Under the pieces are notes generated by a model, which was given only the letters and a program-made list of their open reading frames with translations, searched no databases and had not been told where the DNA came from. The position numbers were made by a program, and so were the translations under genes. This document shows positions 9,458-19,582 of a DNA stretch of 64,000 nt, in pieces. The stretch spans positions 4,216,001 through 4,280,000 of the forward strand of contig NC_019751.1 of NCBI RefSeq assembly GCF_000317435.1, in the 5' to 3' direction. The stretch comes from Calothrix sp. PCC 6303. GTDB lineage: Bacteria > Cyanobacteriota > Cyanobacteriia > Cyanobacteriales > Nostocaceae. Position 1 is the stretch's first letter; each line of letters begins with the position of its first letter.

Positions 9458-9668
9458 TGGGCTACGTCTATGCACTGGGTCTGGATATTCGGACATCTCT
9501 GCATATCGCAAAACCCAGGCAGTACAAGCCGAAATTCCTAAATCTCTAGAAACCCTTGTTCAAGCTACTGGTTGGTATCGTAATGCCCAGGGAAAAATTG
9601 AGTTAGTTGCTGATAAATCTTTTAAGCAAGTACAACAATTAAGCTGTGCTGTAATTCCTCAAAATTGA
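9458..9668 (+). pseudogene. Remnant of a tpsA gene (C-terminal end only)
   Basis: This stretch is clearly homologous to the last 70 or so codons of the intact tpsA genes. It includes coding for 'ETLVQATGWYRNAQGKIELV' and ends with the same Ile-Pro-Gln-Asn-stop at 9666-9668. The first part is degraded: where intact copies read a Gly-Leu-Tyr-Ser-Leu-Arg block, this one has substitutions and small indels. It is followed by the same spacer sequence found between the intact tandem copies. It is therefore the tail of a deleted sixth copy that once stood upstream of the array. Confidence 0.85.
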
Positions 9669-9728
9669 TTATGTTATAAAAAACGCCTTTTCGGGAAACC
9701 TATATACATAGGACAAAACGGAGATGGG
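9669..9728 (+). repeat. Conserved tpsA spacer, copy 1 (palindrome CCTATATACATAGG)
   Basis: About 60 bp runs from the tpsA stop to the next start: an AT-rich start (TTATAAAAAA), GGGAAA, the palindrome CCTATATACATAGG (9699-9712), then AAAACGGAGATGG with the ribosome site GGAG. Nearly identical spacers precede the starts at 12672, 17015, 19583 and 22163, with palindromes at 12639-12652, 16982-16995, 19550-19563 and 22130-22143. The hairpin sits just upstream of each ribosome site, so it may act in RNA processing, mRNA stability or translation control. Shared ancestry or gene conversion alone could also explain the identity. Confidence 0.75.
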
Positions 9729-9731
9729 GTG

Positions 9732-12416
9732 ATGAAAGTAACTTGGGCTAGCTTTGGTTTAATTAGTGGAGTATTAGCCTGTGAGATTTGCAGCACTTCG
9801 GTTAATGCTCAAGTAATTCCCGATGGAACTTTGAAAACAACCGTCTTAGAAAATGGTAATAACTTCACCATTACTGAGGGAAATCGGGTTGGTAATAATT
9901 TATTTCACAGTTTCAGTCAGTTTTCAATACCCAGCAAAGGTTCTGCATTTTTTAACAACGCTTCAGATATACAGAATATTTTTAGTCGTGTTACAGGTGG
10001 TAATGTTTCCAATATTGATGGTTTAATTCAAGCCAATGGTAGCGCTAATCTATTTTTGCTCAATCCTGCGGGGATTATGTTTGGTCCCAATGCCAGTTTA
10101 AATATTGGCGGTTCATTTGTTGGTACGACAGCCGAAAGTATCAAATTTGCTGATGGGGTCAAGTTTAGTGCCTCTGACACAACAACACCTCCATTATTGA
10201 CAATGAGTGTACCTGTTGGACTACAACTGGGAGCCAATGCTGGAGCGATAAAAGTCCAAGGAACACCAGCCCCCAACTTCTTTTTTCGACCGTGGCAATC
10301 ATTCCAGGCTAAAGCTGTAGCGCTTGTGGGTAGCGAGATTGACATTAATGCGGCAACTCTATCGCTTCGAGATGTTCAACTTGAATTGTGGGCACTGCGG
10401 AATGGTGAAGTCGGGTTGAATAATCAAACCGGGTTGCAATTAACGAGTCCTGTTGTTGCTGATTGGGGAAACGTGTCTTTACGTCAATCCTCTCTAATTG
10501 ATACTACTGGGTTAAATGGAGGAGCGGTTAATATTCGCGGTCGAGGTTTGACTCTGCAAGAAGGTTCGGGGATTTCTTCTGCGACTGGCTCTTTTGGGAA
10601 AGGGGGAGGAATTACGGTTAAGACGACCGAATTTGTAGACTTGTTGGGAGTATCAGAAGCAACGCACTACACAACTCCAGGACTTTTCACCAGTGTATTT
10701 GGTGATGGAGGTAGGGCTGGGGATGTGACTATGGAAACAAAGGATTTGCGACTAGCGAATGGAGCTTGGCTTCAGTCGATTATGACATTCGGTTTTGACT
10801 TTCTGACTGGACAACCCATAATAGGCAATAATTCTCGCACTGGAAATATTAATATTAAAGCTTCAAATGTCGAAGTTAGAGGATACAATCCTTTTCCCGA
10901 TTTTATCGGTACTATTCAACCTAGTGCAATTACTACTTTAATTCAAGTTGGAGAGAATAACGAGAGTGGCAAAATTTCGATCGATGCAGATCGAATTAGT
11001 TTACTTGAAGGTGGTCGTATTTCTGCTGATGTACTTAGTAATGCTAGTGGTAAGTCAGGAGAGATTGCAATTAAAGCCTCTGAAAGTCTAGAAATATCCG
11101 GAGTTACATCCGGTGGAATAACCAGTGCTGTTATCAGTTCAATTCAACCTCTTGCAAGAGGTCAAGGTGGTAATATTTCGATCAATACTGGACACTTGAC
11201 TCTCTCTGATGGTGGGACAATTTCTAGTGCTTTAGCAGGAAGTGGTGAGGCTGGAAATATCAAGATTCAGGCAAAAAATGTCGAAGTCAGCGACCCGGTT
11301 ATTGATAGTTTGAGCGGTACAGTTAGTGGTATCACTGTTGCTGTGGGTAAAGATGGAGTTGGTCAAGGTGGTAATATTCAGATGACGGCAGATAACCTGC
11401 GGGTTTTTGATGGTGGACTGATCGTAAGTGGTAGTTTCGGTCAGGGAAATGCTGGTAATATTAACCTCGATATCCAAAACATAGATGTCCAAGGAACTTC
11501 CAAAAATTCAGTTAATGGTAGTCAATTACCCAGTGCGATCGCAGCATCTTCGACAACTAACTTTAACGCCGGAACGGTAAATATTACATCTGATACAGTA
11601 AAAGTACGCGATTCTGCGGAAGTTACCGTGAGCAATACGGGAACTGGGGATGCAGGTAATTTGAATATTACAGCCAATAATATTTACCTCGATAATAAAG
11701 CCAGTCTGCGTTCGGAAGTCAAAGGAGGCAGCCAAGGCAACATTAACCTCCAAGCAAATGATGTTTTGCTGTTACGTCGTGGCAGTAATATTACAACTAA
11801 TGCCACTGGTACTTCCACAGGGGGAAATATTGATATTACTGCTGGAGTTGTGGTAGCGCTTCCTGATGAAGATAGCGATATCGTTGCCAATGCGGTGCGA
11901 GGAAGTGGTGGAAATATCCAGATTAATACTCAAGGTATCTTAGGGTTAAAATTCCGTCCGCAAACCACGGAGAAAAGTGATATTACTGCAAGTTCTCAAT
12001 TTGGTGTTAGTGGTACGGTGCAAATCAATAATATTGGTGTTGACCCCAATTCTGGTTTAGTCGAATTACCGTCGAATGTTACCGATCCATCCCAACAAAT
12101 TGCTAGTGGTTGTTCTGCCAATCAAGGTAGTAGTTTTGTAGCAACAGGAAGAGGAGGAATACCGCAAAATCCTAGTCAAGATGTGAGGAGCGATACCTCC
12201 GCTGGGCTATATAGCCTACGCACTTGGTCTGATACCCGTGACATCTCCACATATCGAAAAACACAACCAATACAAGCAGAAATTCCTCAATTACCAGAAA
12301 CCCTCGTTCAAGCTACTGGTTGGTATCGTAATGTACAGGGAAAAATTGAGTTAGTTGCCGATAAATCTTCTAACCAAGTACAACAATTAACCTGTGCTGC
12401 AATTCCTCAAAATTGA
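9732..12416 (+). CDS. TpsA exoprotein 1 (filamentous haemagglutinin-type)
   Basis: This 894-residue protein starts at ATG 9732, eight bases after GGAG; a GTG codon directly precedes it. A signal peptide ends near residue 26 ('SVNA'/'QVIP'). The TPS (haemagglutination activity) domain fills about 30-150 with the signature 'NLFLLNPAGIMFG'. The body is an imperfect repetitive beta-helix ('GNINIKASNVEVRG', 'GNISINTGHLTLSDGG'). The conserved C-terminal 95 residues begin at 'IASGCSANQG' and end 'LTCAAIPQN', with two cysteines 94 positions apart. TpsB secretes such proteins as adhesins or other surface proteins. The middle, from about residue 150 to 650, differs from the sister copies: this copy has an unusual segment 'FFRPWQSFQAKAVALVGSEI' and lacks the common block at that point. 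It probably shares the TpsB at 6476-8275. Confidence 0.92.
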   Translation: MKVTWASFGLISGVLACEICSTSVNAQVIPDGTLKTTVLENGNNFTITEGNRVGNNLFHSFSQFSIPSKGSAFFNNASDIQNIFSRVTGGNVSNIDGLIQANGSANLFLLNPAGIMFGPNASLNIGGSFVGTTAESIKFADGVKFSASDTTTPPLLTMSVPVGLQLGANAGAIKVQGTPAPNFFFRPWQSFQAKAVALVGSEIDINAATLSLRDVQLELWALRNGEVGLNNQTGLQLTSPVVADWGNVSLRQSSLIDTTGLNGGAVNIRGRGLTLQEGSGISSATGSFGKGGGITVKTTEFVDLLGVSEATHYTTPGLFTSVFGDGGRAGDVTMETKDLRLANGAWLQSIMTFGFDFLTGQPIIGNNSRTGNINIKASNVEVRGYNPFPDFIGTIQPSAITTLIQVGENNESGKISIDADRISLLEGGRISADVLSNASGKSGEIAIKASESLEISGVTSGGITSAVISSIQPLARGQGGNISINTGHLTLSDGGTISSALAGSGEAGNIKIQAKNVEVSDPVIDSLSGTVSGITVAVGKDGVGQGGNIQMTADNLRVFDGGLIVSGSFGQGNAGNINLDIQNIDVQGTSKNSVNGSQLPSAIAASSTTNFNAGTVNITSDTVKVRDSAEVTVSNTGTGDAGNLNITANNIYLDNKASLRSEVKGGSQGNINLQANDVLLLRRGSNITTNATGTSTGGNIDITAGVVVALPDEDSDIVANAVRGSGGNIQINTQGILGLKFRPQTTEKSDITASSQFGVSGTVQINNIGVDPNSGLVELPSNVTDPSQQIASGCSANQGSSFVATGRGGIPQNPSQDVRSDTSAGLYSLRTWSDTRDISTYRKTQPIQAEIPQLPETLVQATGWYRNVQGKIELVADKSSNQVQQLTCAAIPQN

Positions 12417-12423
12417 TTATGTT

Positions 12424-12610
12424 TAGAACTTACGCATTGACAGAAAACAAATATATATTGCGGAAAAACCATATTTCTCGTAGGGGTTGAGCATTGCTAA
12501 ACTCCTACCTCACGGTTAATTTATTGGTAAAAACATAATTGGTCAAAGTCTGAAAGAAGCTATTTCGGTTAAATCATACCATGACTAGTTTGTACAGTGC
12601 GTAAGTCCTA
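12424..12610. mobile_element. 187-bp MITE inserted in a tpsA spacer, 5-bp target duplication
   Basis: The ends TAGAACTTACGCATTG (12424 onward) and CAGTGCGTAAGTCCTA (ending 12610) are inverted repeats. The insertion is flanked by ATGTT on both sides (12419-12423 and 12611-12615). Removing the element plus one ATGTT restores the standard spacer found between the other tpsA genes. It has no coding capacity, so it depends on a transposase elsewhere. Confidence 0.85.
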
Positions 12611-12671
12611 ATGTTATAAAAAATGCCTTTTCGGGAAACCTATATACATAGGACAAAACGGAGATGGGCTG

Positions 12672-13484
12672 ATGAAAGTAACTTGGGCTAGCTTTGGTTT
12701 AATTAGTGGAGTATTAGCCTGTGGGATTTACAGCACTTCGGTTAACGCTCAAGTAATTCCCGATGCAACTTTGAAAACAACCGTCTTAGAAAATGGTAAC
12801 AACTTCACCATCACTGAGGGAAATCGGGTTGGTAATAATTTATTTCACAGTTTCAGGCAATTTTCTATTCCCAGCAAAGGTTCTGCATTCTTCAACAACA
12901 CTTCAGACATTCAAAATATTTTTAGTCGTGTCACTGGTGGCAGCATTTCTAATATTGATGGTTTAATTCAGGCAAACGGTAGCGCAAATTTATTTTTGCT
13001 CAATCCCAGTGGGATTATATTTGGACAAAATGCCAGCTTGAATATTGGTGGGTCATTTGTAGGAACAACGGCGAATAGTATTAAGTTTGCCGATGGAGTG
13101 GAATTTAGTGCAACTAATCCCAGTGCGATACCATTGCTGACTATAAGTATTCCCATCGGTTTACAGTTGGGACAAAACACAGGAAATATAACTGTACAAG
13201 GGACTGGGCATAGTATAACTGCTGATTTTTTTGCTCCTGCCGATCGCCGCAACAATCCCATCGGGCTACAAGTCAACGCAGGTAATACTCTGGCACTAAT
13301 TGGCTCAGGTGTGAATCTTTCTGGTGGTATTGTGACAACGAATGGCGGTGGGCATCTGGAAGTGGGTAGTGTTAGCGATGGGTTAGTCAGACTCAACTCC
13401 ACTTCCATGGGATTAGTCGCAGATTATTCAGCAATCAAGCAATTCCAAGACATTAATTTGGGTGCGGATCTTTTAGTAAGATAG
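12672..13484 (+). pseudogene. TpsA exoprotein 2, 5' half (interrupted by IS)
   Basis: Codons 1-262 are genuine tpsA: a signal peptide, the TPS domain ('NLFLLNPSGIIFG') and the start of the beta-helix, nearly identical to its sisters. At 13460 the frame runs into the insertion sequence and stops eight codons later at 13484. Joining 12672-13459 to 15241-16951 gives an uninterrupted frame of 2499 bases (832 residues), so the gene was intact before insertion. The truncated product keeps its export signal and TPS domain, so it could still be secreted as a short fragment. Confidence 0.92.
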
Positions 13485-15231
13485 GAAATGTAGTTTAGAC
13501 AGGTATTGGAAGGGGTGAAGGGGTAATAGGGCAACGGGCTTTAGCAACTCGCTTCATCAAGGGAATTGCACCTTGATACAGAGCAAGATGATTGCGTTTA
13601 TGCTCTTGGTGTAAATGGAAGCGCCAATACTTATGCCAATCCCCGCTAATATACAAAGAACGAAGCCGTAAAACAGCCTCGGCACCAGCTAGACTCCATC
13701 TGGCACCAGTAATATCCATCCGATCTTTAATCAGATGACGGCAAGCACCTTCGATAACTCCGGTAGCAATTGGCAACCCAGCTTTTAAATAATCATGGTA
13801 TTTGAGATATTCGCGGTTGTTGAGCAAATATCTGGCACAGTTATCCACAGGTTTGCGTTCTTGGGGTGTGAGTTTACGTTTTGTCGCGCTTGTTCGCATC
13901 CCAGAAGCAACATCACTGGATTTCCCCTCAAGGATAGACTTCAAACGTTTCGTAACCCAGGCTTCGGCTTGTTTATCCGTACTGGAATAAAATACAAATG
14001 CTGCTTTCCACAAATACTCAATCACATGGATAATATCCAGGACAATAGTCAGTTCGAGGTGATGTTTTTTGGTAAATTTCTTCATCAACGATAATTGTTG
14101 CTTATTACCATCGACCAAGGCACAAAAGCGTTTTTAGCCGATCTGGATCACGATGCAATGCCTCATCGAAAGCCTCTTTAATGACGACTTCTGGTTCCTT
14201 GGCAACAGAAGCCCAAACCCTTTTTCCAATAGGTTTAGGACGCTTTATTTTCTTATCCTCATCGGATGGGTTAACTATTTGCTCAACTGTACGAACAAAC
14301 GGGTTGATTGTGTAAACTGAAGCTACCGTTGCCATTCGTTTGGCATTGGCTTTTCTCCTTTGGTTAAACGCTTATCTAACTTCTTGCTGGAAGCTTGCGC
14401 TCGTTTTGGGTTTGGGGACGTAAATCCTCTGTACGCACCGCCACTTCGACACTGGGCACAGCCCGTGTCGATGGCTCACAATCACACCTTTCCCATCTGC
14501 ACTGATTACAAACAATTTCTCCTATTTCCTCAACTTGTACCGCTTCTGCCTGTTGATATGTGTAGAAATCATCAAAATCGACAGCGCTCTGGTACGCTAG
14601 TTCTTCTGCTTGCCGTTTACCAATTTTGGCTGCTGTTGTTTTTTCGATAATATCCACTGTTTCCCTAAATCCTGAACGAGCTACTTCCACTGCTACTCGT
14701 TGTCTTAATCCGTGAGAATATTGTTCTGCTGGTAGGTTTAGCTCTGCATCTAATGGAAATAGGGTGTTTATCTTTCTACCTCCGTAACCGATTCGGTTTG
14801 CGATTACTGTGCCAAATATTGTTGTTAATTTCCTTGACAATTTTTTCTTGTGCGTTCGCTTGGCTTGGTCTTTTCCTACCCACTCAGAATCCGTTTCGTC
14901 TTGGCTACGCTTATCAAAGTATCCTTGTAACAGCCTTCTAAGTAGTTCATATCCATTATCAAGCAACTTACTTTCTATTTCTCCATGCTCCAACCCACAA
15001 ATACTATCTGAGTCCAGCCAACCAACTATTTCTTCAAATAGTTCTCGTGCTTCTTCCCAAAACATCCCTGGATTTGATCTAGATGCTTGCATACGTCCGT
15101 ACTTATTCCCGTTTTTATCTTTTGACAAGCAAGGATGCATCTGTTTCATTTTTGCACTGAAACATTACTCTGGTTGACTTGTCTCCTATTACTCTTATAC
15201 CATACCTTGTACTACTAAAAGAGTCGCACCC
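13460..15231. mobile_element. ISKra4-like insertion sequence, 1772 bp, 9-bp target duplication
   Basis: The left end GGGTGCGGATCTTTTAGTA (13460 onward) and the reverse complement of the right end, GGGTGCGACTCTTTTAGTA (ending at 15231), are inverted repeats differing at only a few positions. CATTAATTT flanks both sides (13451-13459 and 15232-15240). The element carries one transposase gene on the minus strand, broken by frameshifts. Clean ends and an exact duplication indicate fairly recent insertion, although the transposase looks dead. Trans-mobilisation by an intact relative or very recent decay would both explain this. Confidence 0.9.
13495..15149 (-). pseudogene. ISKra4 family transposase, frameshifted
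   Basis: Three fragments in three frames together make one ISKra4-type transposase of about 550 residues. The N-terminal part (15149 to about 14510) contains 'KINTLFPLDAELNLPAEQYS' and 'ELAYQSAVDFDDFY'. The middle part encodes 'ISADGKGVIV' and 'KRMATVASVYTINPF'. The C-terminal part (about 14118 to 13495) contains 'VDGNKQQLSL', 'VLDIIHVIEYLWKAAF' and the family signature 'GVIEGACRHLIKDRMD' with 'TGARWSLAGAEAVLRLRSLY'. At least three frame breaks are seen: near 14510, near 14350 in an A-rich run, and near 14118. The family call is by motif recognition. Homopolymer sequencing error could account for some breaks. Confidence 0.82.
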
Positions 15232-15240
15232 CATTAATTT

Positions 15241-16951
15241 AGCACAACAATCTTTGTTAGATGCTAGTGGTAGCGGTGGCTCGATTCAATTACAAGGACG
15301 GAATATTAGCTTCAGAGAAGGTTCTGCTGCATTGCTGCAAAACTTTGGGTTTAAACAACCTTCCCAGGGCATTACTGTCAAAGCCACTGGAACTATTAGC
15401 CTCAGTGGCAATACATCCGATGGCAAATTAAACAGTTTTATCCAAATCGACAACTTAGGCATCACACCAACAGGAGATATCAATCTTTCTGCCGAGCAGT
15501 TATTCCTGAAAGATGGGGCAAATATCCATAACTGGACTTTTACACCAATAGCTGGTGGTAATATTACAGCTAATGTCACAGGTGCGATCGAAGTTGATGG
15601 ATTTATTCACACCAATCCAGTCGTTTCAAGTTCAATTACCTCCATCACTTTAAACTCTGGCAAAGCAGGTAATATTAACGTCTCAACTGGCAACATGAGA
15701 ATTCTGAATGGTGGTAGTCTAAGTTCTTTATCCGTAGGTACAGGACAAGCTGGAGTTGTGCAGGTAGATGCAAAAGACCTCATCGAAATAGCTGGCAATA
15801 ACCCTTTCACCACATTATCAAGTTCAATAATTTCATCGGCTAGTAACACAGGAGATTCCGGTAGCACTTTAATCAATACATCTAGATTATTGATTCGAGA
15901 CAGTGGCATATTAGGGTCTAGCACAGTGGCTTCGGGTGCAGCAGGTAGTGTGATAGTTAATGCTTCAGAATCGGTAGATGTTAAAGGTAAAGCTGGTAGA
16001 TCGATCCTTGCTGCACGCATTGCCTCAAGTGCCGAAATTCTCGATCCAGTCACTCAAGCGACCCTGAGGCTTCCTGCCGTTCCTAGTGGTAAAGCAGGCT
16101 CTCTCACCATCAATACCCCTTTGTTACGAGTCACAGACGGAGCATTTGTTACTGTCAAAAATGATGGACCTAACAGTGCGGGAGACTTGGAAATTAATGC
16201 TAACTCAATTTTTCTCGATAACCAAGGTAGTATCAGCGCATCAACTACTTCTGGTGATGGTGGGGATGTCAGATTAAACTTACAAAATTATCTGTTGATG
16301 CGTCATGATAGCCTTATTTCCACCACAGCTAGGGGAATAGGGAATGGCGGAAATTTGTCAATTAAATCACCAGTGACAGTAGGATTAGAAAATAGCGATA
16401 TCATTGCTAATGCCGTTCAAGGATATGGTGGGAAGATTGATATCACTACTCAAGGTATTATTGGTCTAAAATTCCGTGATACTCTCACCCCCAGGGAAAA
16501 CCTGACGAATGATATTACAGCGAGTTCTCAATTTAGTATCAACGGCAATGTAGAAATTAATAATGTTGGTGTTGACCCCAACTCCGGCTTAGTAGAATTG
16601 CCAGTAAATATAACCGACCCCTCGCAACAAATAGCCAGTGGTTGTTCTGCCAAGCAAGGTAGTAGTTTTGTGGCTACGGGAAGAGGGGGAATACCGCAAA
16701 ATCCTAATCAAGATGTGAAGAGCGATACCTCATCTGGGCTATATAGTCTACGCACTTGGTCTGATGTCCGTGATATTTCTGCATATCAGAAAACACAAGC
16801 AGTACAGGCACAAATTCCTCAATTACCAGAAACCCTCGTTCAAGCCACTGGTTGGTATCGTAATGCCCAAGGGAAAATTCAATTAGTTGCAGATAAATCT
16901 TCGACTCAAATGCAACAACAATTAACCTGTGCTGCTATTCCTCAAAATTGA
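15241..16951 (+). pseudogene. TpsA exoprotein 2, 3' half (separated by IS)
   Basis: This continues the reading frame of the 12672 gene after the target duplication, resuming at 'LAQQSLLDASGSGGSIQLQG'. It has about 570 residues of beta-helix repeats ('GNINVSTGNMRILNGG', 'GKIDITTQGIIGLKF') and the conserved C-terminal cap ('IASGCSAKQGSSFVATGRGG' to 'LTCAAIPQN'). It lacks a signal peptide, TPS domain and start, so any product made from an internal start would not be exported. Its last 170 or so codons are almost identical in DNA to those of the next copy, which suggests recent gene conversion. Confidence 0.88.
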
Positions 16952-17014
16952 TTATGTTATAAAAAATACTTTACTGGGAAACCTATATACATAGGTGAAA
17001 ACGGAGATGGGGTG

Positions 17015-19519
17015 ATGAAAGTAACTTGGGCTGGGTTTAGTTTAATTAGTGGAGTATTAGCCTGTGGGATTTACAGCACTTCGGTTAACGCTCAAGTAAT
17101 TCCCGATGCAACTTTGAAAACAACCGTCTTAGAAAATGGTAATAACTTCACCATCACTGACGGGAATCGAGTTGGTAATAATTTATTTCACAGTTTCAGT
17201 CAATTTTCTATTCCCAGTAAAGGTTCTGCATTCTTCAACAACGCTTCAGACATTCAAAATATTTTTAGTCGTGTCACTGGTGGCAGCATTTCTAATATTG
17301 ATGGTTTAATTCAGGCAAATGGTAGCGCTAATCTATTTTTGCTCAATCCCAGTGGAATTATCTTTGGACAAAATGCTAGCTTAAATATTGGTGGGTCATT
17401 TGTGGGGACAACGGCGAATAGTATTAAATTTGCTGATGGAGTGGAATTTAGTGCAACTAATCCCAGTTCAACACCGTTACTAACGATGAGTGTTCCTATT
17501 GGCTTACAAATGGGCAGTAATCCAGGTGCGATCGCAGTTCAAGGAAGAGGTCATGCTCTAACATCTGTCAGCACTATTGCCCCCATCACTCAAAACCCAA
17601 GTGCTTCAGAATTGAGAGTAAAACCAGGAAAAACCTTGGCACTGGTAGGGGGCAACTTAAATCTCACCGGGGCAACCTTGAACGCACCTCAAGGACGGGT
17701 AGAATTGGGAAGCTTAAGCGGAGTCGGAATGGTTAGTTTGAATCCTATCTCCCAAGGTTATCAGTTAGGTTATGAGAGCGGACAAAGCTTTGCAGATATC
17801 CAACTCACTCAAAAATCGTTGCTCACTATAGGAGCATTACCAACTGTAGGGGCATTAAATGCTGGTTCCGTACAGTTGCAGGGAAAACACATTCAAATCA
17901 GCGATGGTTCAATTATATATTCCAAAAATCTGGGAAATGTCGCTGGGGGTGAAGTTTTTTTACAAGCTTCAGAAGGGATTGATATTGTGGGGACAACAGC
18001 CAACGCCCAAATTCGTAGTGGCATCCGCTCTGAGGGCTTGAATACTGGTACAGGTTCACCCATCCATATCATCACTCCTCACTTAACTGTCTCCCAAGGT
18101 GCAGGAGTCAACAACAATGCTTTCGGATTCGCTGCCAGTGGCGACATTCAGATTGATGCTGGGACAGTCGAGTTATCTGGTTTCTCTTCCATCAATCCCA
18201 CTGGAGTAACAGCTCTGACTACAACTACCCGAACTGGTAAATCAGCAGGCAATCTCTCTATTAACAGTAATAATTTAGTCGTTTCTGGGGGAGCAGCCAT
18301 CTCTTCAGTCACATTTGCAACTGGTTCCACGGGGCAAGTAACTATTCGCAGTCAGAGTACCACTGTTACAGGAGACAACCCGGCAGGACTCTATAGCAAC
18401 ATTAGTGCAATCACTTATGGTACAGGTAATGCCCAAACCTTAACTTTGGATACAAAGCGATTACAACTGCTCAATGGAGGAGCGGTTGCTACTACATCCT
18501 TCTTGATTGGTGAAGCTGGAAATTTAAACATTAATGCGACGGAATCCATTCTAATTGACGGACGCAGCCAAACTAATAATAGCAGTATTAACTCAGCCGT
18601 CCTTTCCCCTCCAGCATTACTCCAACAGTTATTCAATTTGCCCAAGGTTCTTTCAGCGAATGCGGGAACTGTGAATATAAACACCCCGACTCTAACACTG
18701 AGCAATGGTGGTGCAGTTAGTGTAACCAACCAAGGTACAGGTAACGGTGGTGACATAAAAATATCTGCCAATAAAATATTCTTAGATACTCAAGGTAGTA
18801 TTCAAGCTCAAACAGCATCTGGTGAGGGAGGCAATATTACCTCACAAGTCAGCGATGTATTGTTGCTACGCCATAATAGCTTGATTAGTGCAACATCGGC
18901 GGGTAACGGTAATGGAGGTAATATTAATATCAATACACCAATTCTTGTTGGCTTAGAAAATAGCGATATTATTGCCAATGCATTCAAAGGTAAAGGTGGC
19001 AATATTGACATTACAACTCAAGATATTATTGGTTTAGAATTCCGCGATACTCTCACCCCCAGAGAAGACCTTACGAACGATATTACAGCTAGTTCTCAAT
19101 TTAGTATCAACGGCAATGTAGAAATTAATAATGTTGCTGTTGACCCCAACTCCGGTTTAATTGAACTACCAGCAAATCTCAGCGATTCATCACAACAAAT
19201 AGCCAGTGCTTGTTCAGGGAATCAAGGTAGTAGTTTTGTGGCTACGGGAAGAGGGGGAATACCGCAAAATCCTAATCAAGATGTGAAGAGCGATACCTCA
19301 TCTGGGCTATATAGTCTACGCACTTGGTCTGATGTCCGTGATATTTCTGCATATCAGAAAACACAACCAGTACAGGCACAAATTCCTCAATTACCAGAAA
19401 CCCTTGTTCAAGCCACTGGTTGGTATCGTAATGCCCAAGGGAAAATTCAATTAGTTGCAGATAAATCTTCGACTCAAATGCAACAACAATTAACCTGTGC
19501 TGCTATTCCTCAAAATTGA
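17015..19519 (+). CDS. TpsA exoprotein 3 (filamentous haemagglutinin-type)
   Basis: This 834-residue protein has a signal peptide (about residues 1-26) and a TPS domain with 'NLFLLNPSGIIFG', then a beta-helix body and the two-cysteine C-terminal cap. The first cysteine context is 'IASACSGNQG' and the last 'QLTCAAIPQN'. Its own middle (about residues 165-600) includes 'GRGHALTSVSTIAPITQNP' and 'GKTLALVGGNLNLTG'. The C-terminal 170 or so residues nearly match copy 2 ('SNDVRDISAYQKTQ'-like region, 'KSSTQMQQQLTCAA'). It begins at ATG 17015 after GGAG, with a GTG just before. Function as an adhesin or surface structure is inferred from the family. Confidence 0.92.
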   Translation: MKVTWAGFSLISGVLACGIYSTSVNAQVIPDATLKTTVLENGNNFTITDGNRVGNNLFHSFSQFSIPSKGSAFFNNASDIQNIFSRVTGGSISNIDGLIQANGSANLFLLNPSGIIFGQNASLNIGGSFVGTTANSIKFADGVEFSATNPSSTPLLTMSVPIGLQMGSNPGAIAVQGRGHALTSVSTIAPITQNPSASELRVKPGKTLALVGGNLNLTGATLNAPQGRVELGSLSGVGMVSLNPISQGYQLGYESGQSFADIQLTQKSLLTIGALPTVGALNAGSVQLQGKHIQISDGSIIYSKNLGNVAGGEVFLQASEGIDIVGTTANAQIRSGIRSEGLNTGTGSPIHIITPHLTVSQGAGVNNNAFGFAASGDIQIDAGTVELSGFSSINPTGVTALTTTTRTGKSAGNLSINSNNLVVSGGAAISSVTFATGSTGQVTIRSQSTTVTGDNPAGLYSNISAITYGTGNAQTLTLDTKRLQLLNGGAVATTSFLIGEAGNLNINATESILIDGRSQTNNSSINSAVLSPPALLQQLFNLPKVLSANAGTVNINTPTLTLSNGGAVSVTNQGTGNGGDIKISANKIFLDTQGSIQAQTASGEGGNITSQVSDVLLLRHNSLISATSAGNGNGGNININTPILVGLENSDIIANAFKGKGGNIDITTQDIIGLEFRDTLTPREDLTNDITASSQFSINGNVEINNVAVDPNSGLIELPANLSDSSQQIASACSGNQGSSFVATGRGGIPQNPNQDVKSDTSSGLYSLRTWSDVRDISAYQKTQPVQAQIPQLPETLVQATGWYRNAQGKIQLVADKSSTQMQQQLTCAAIPQN

Positions 19520-19582
19520 TTACGTTATAAAAAATACTTTACTGGGAAACCTATATACATAGGTGAAAACGGAGATGGGGTG

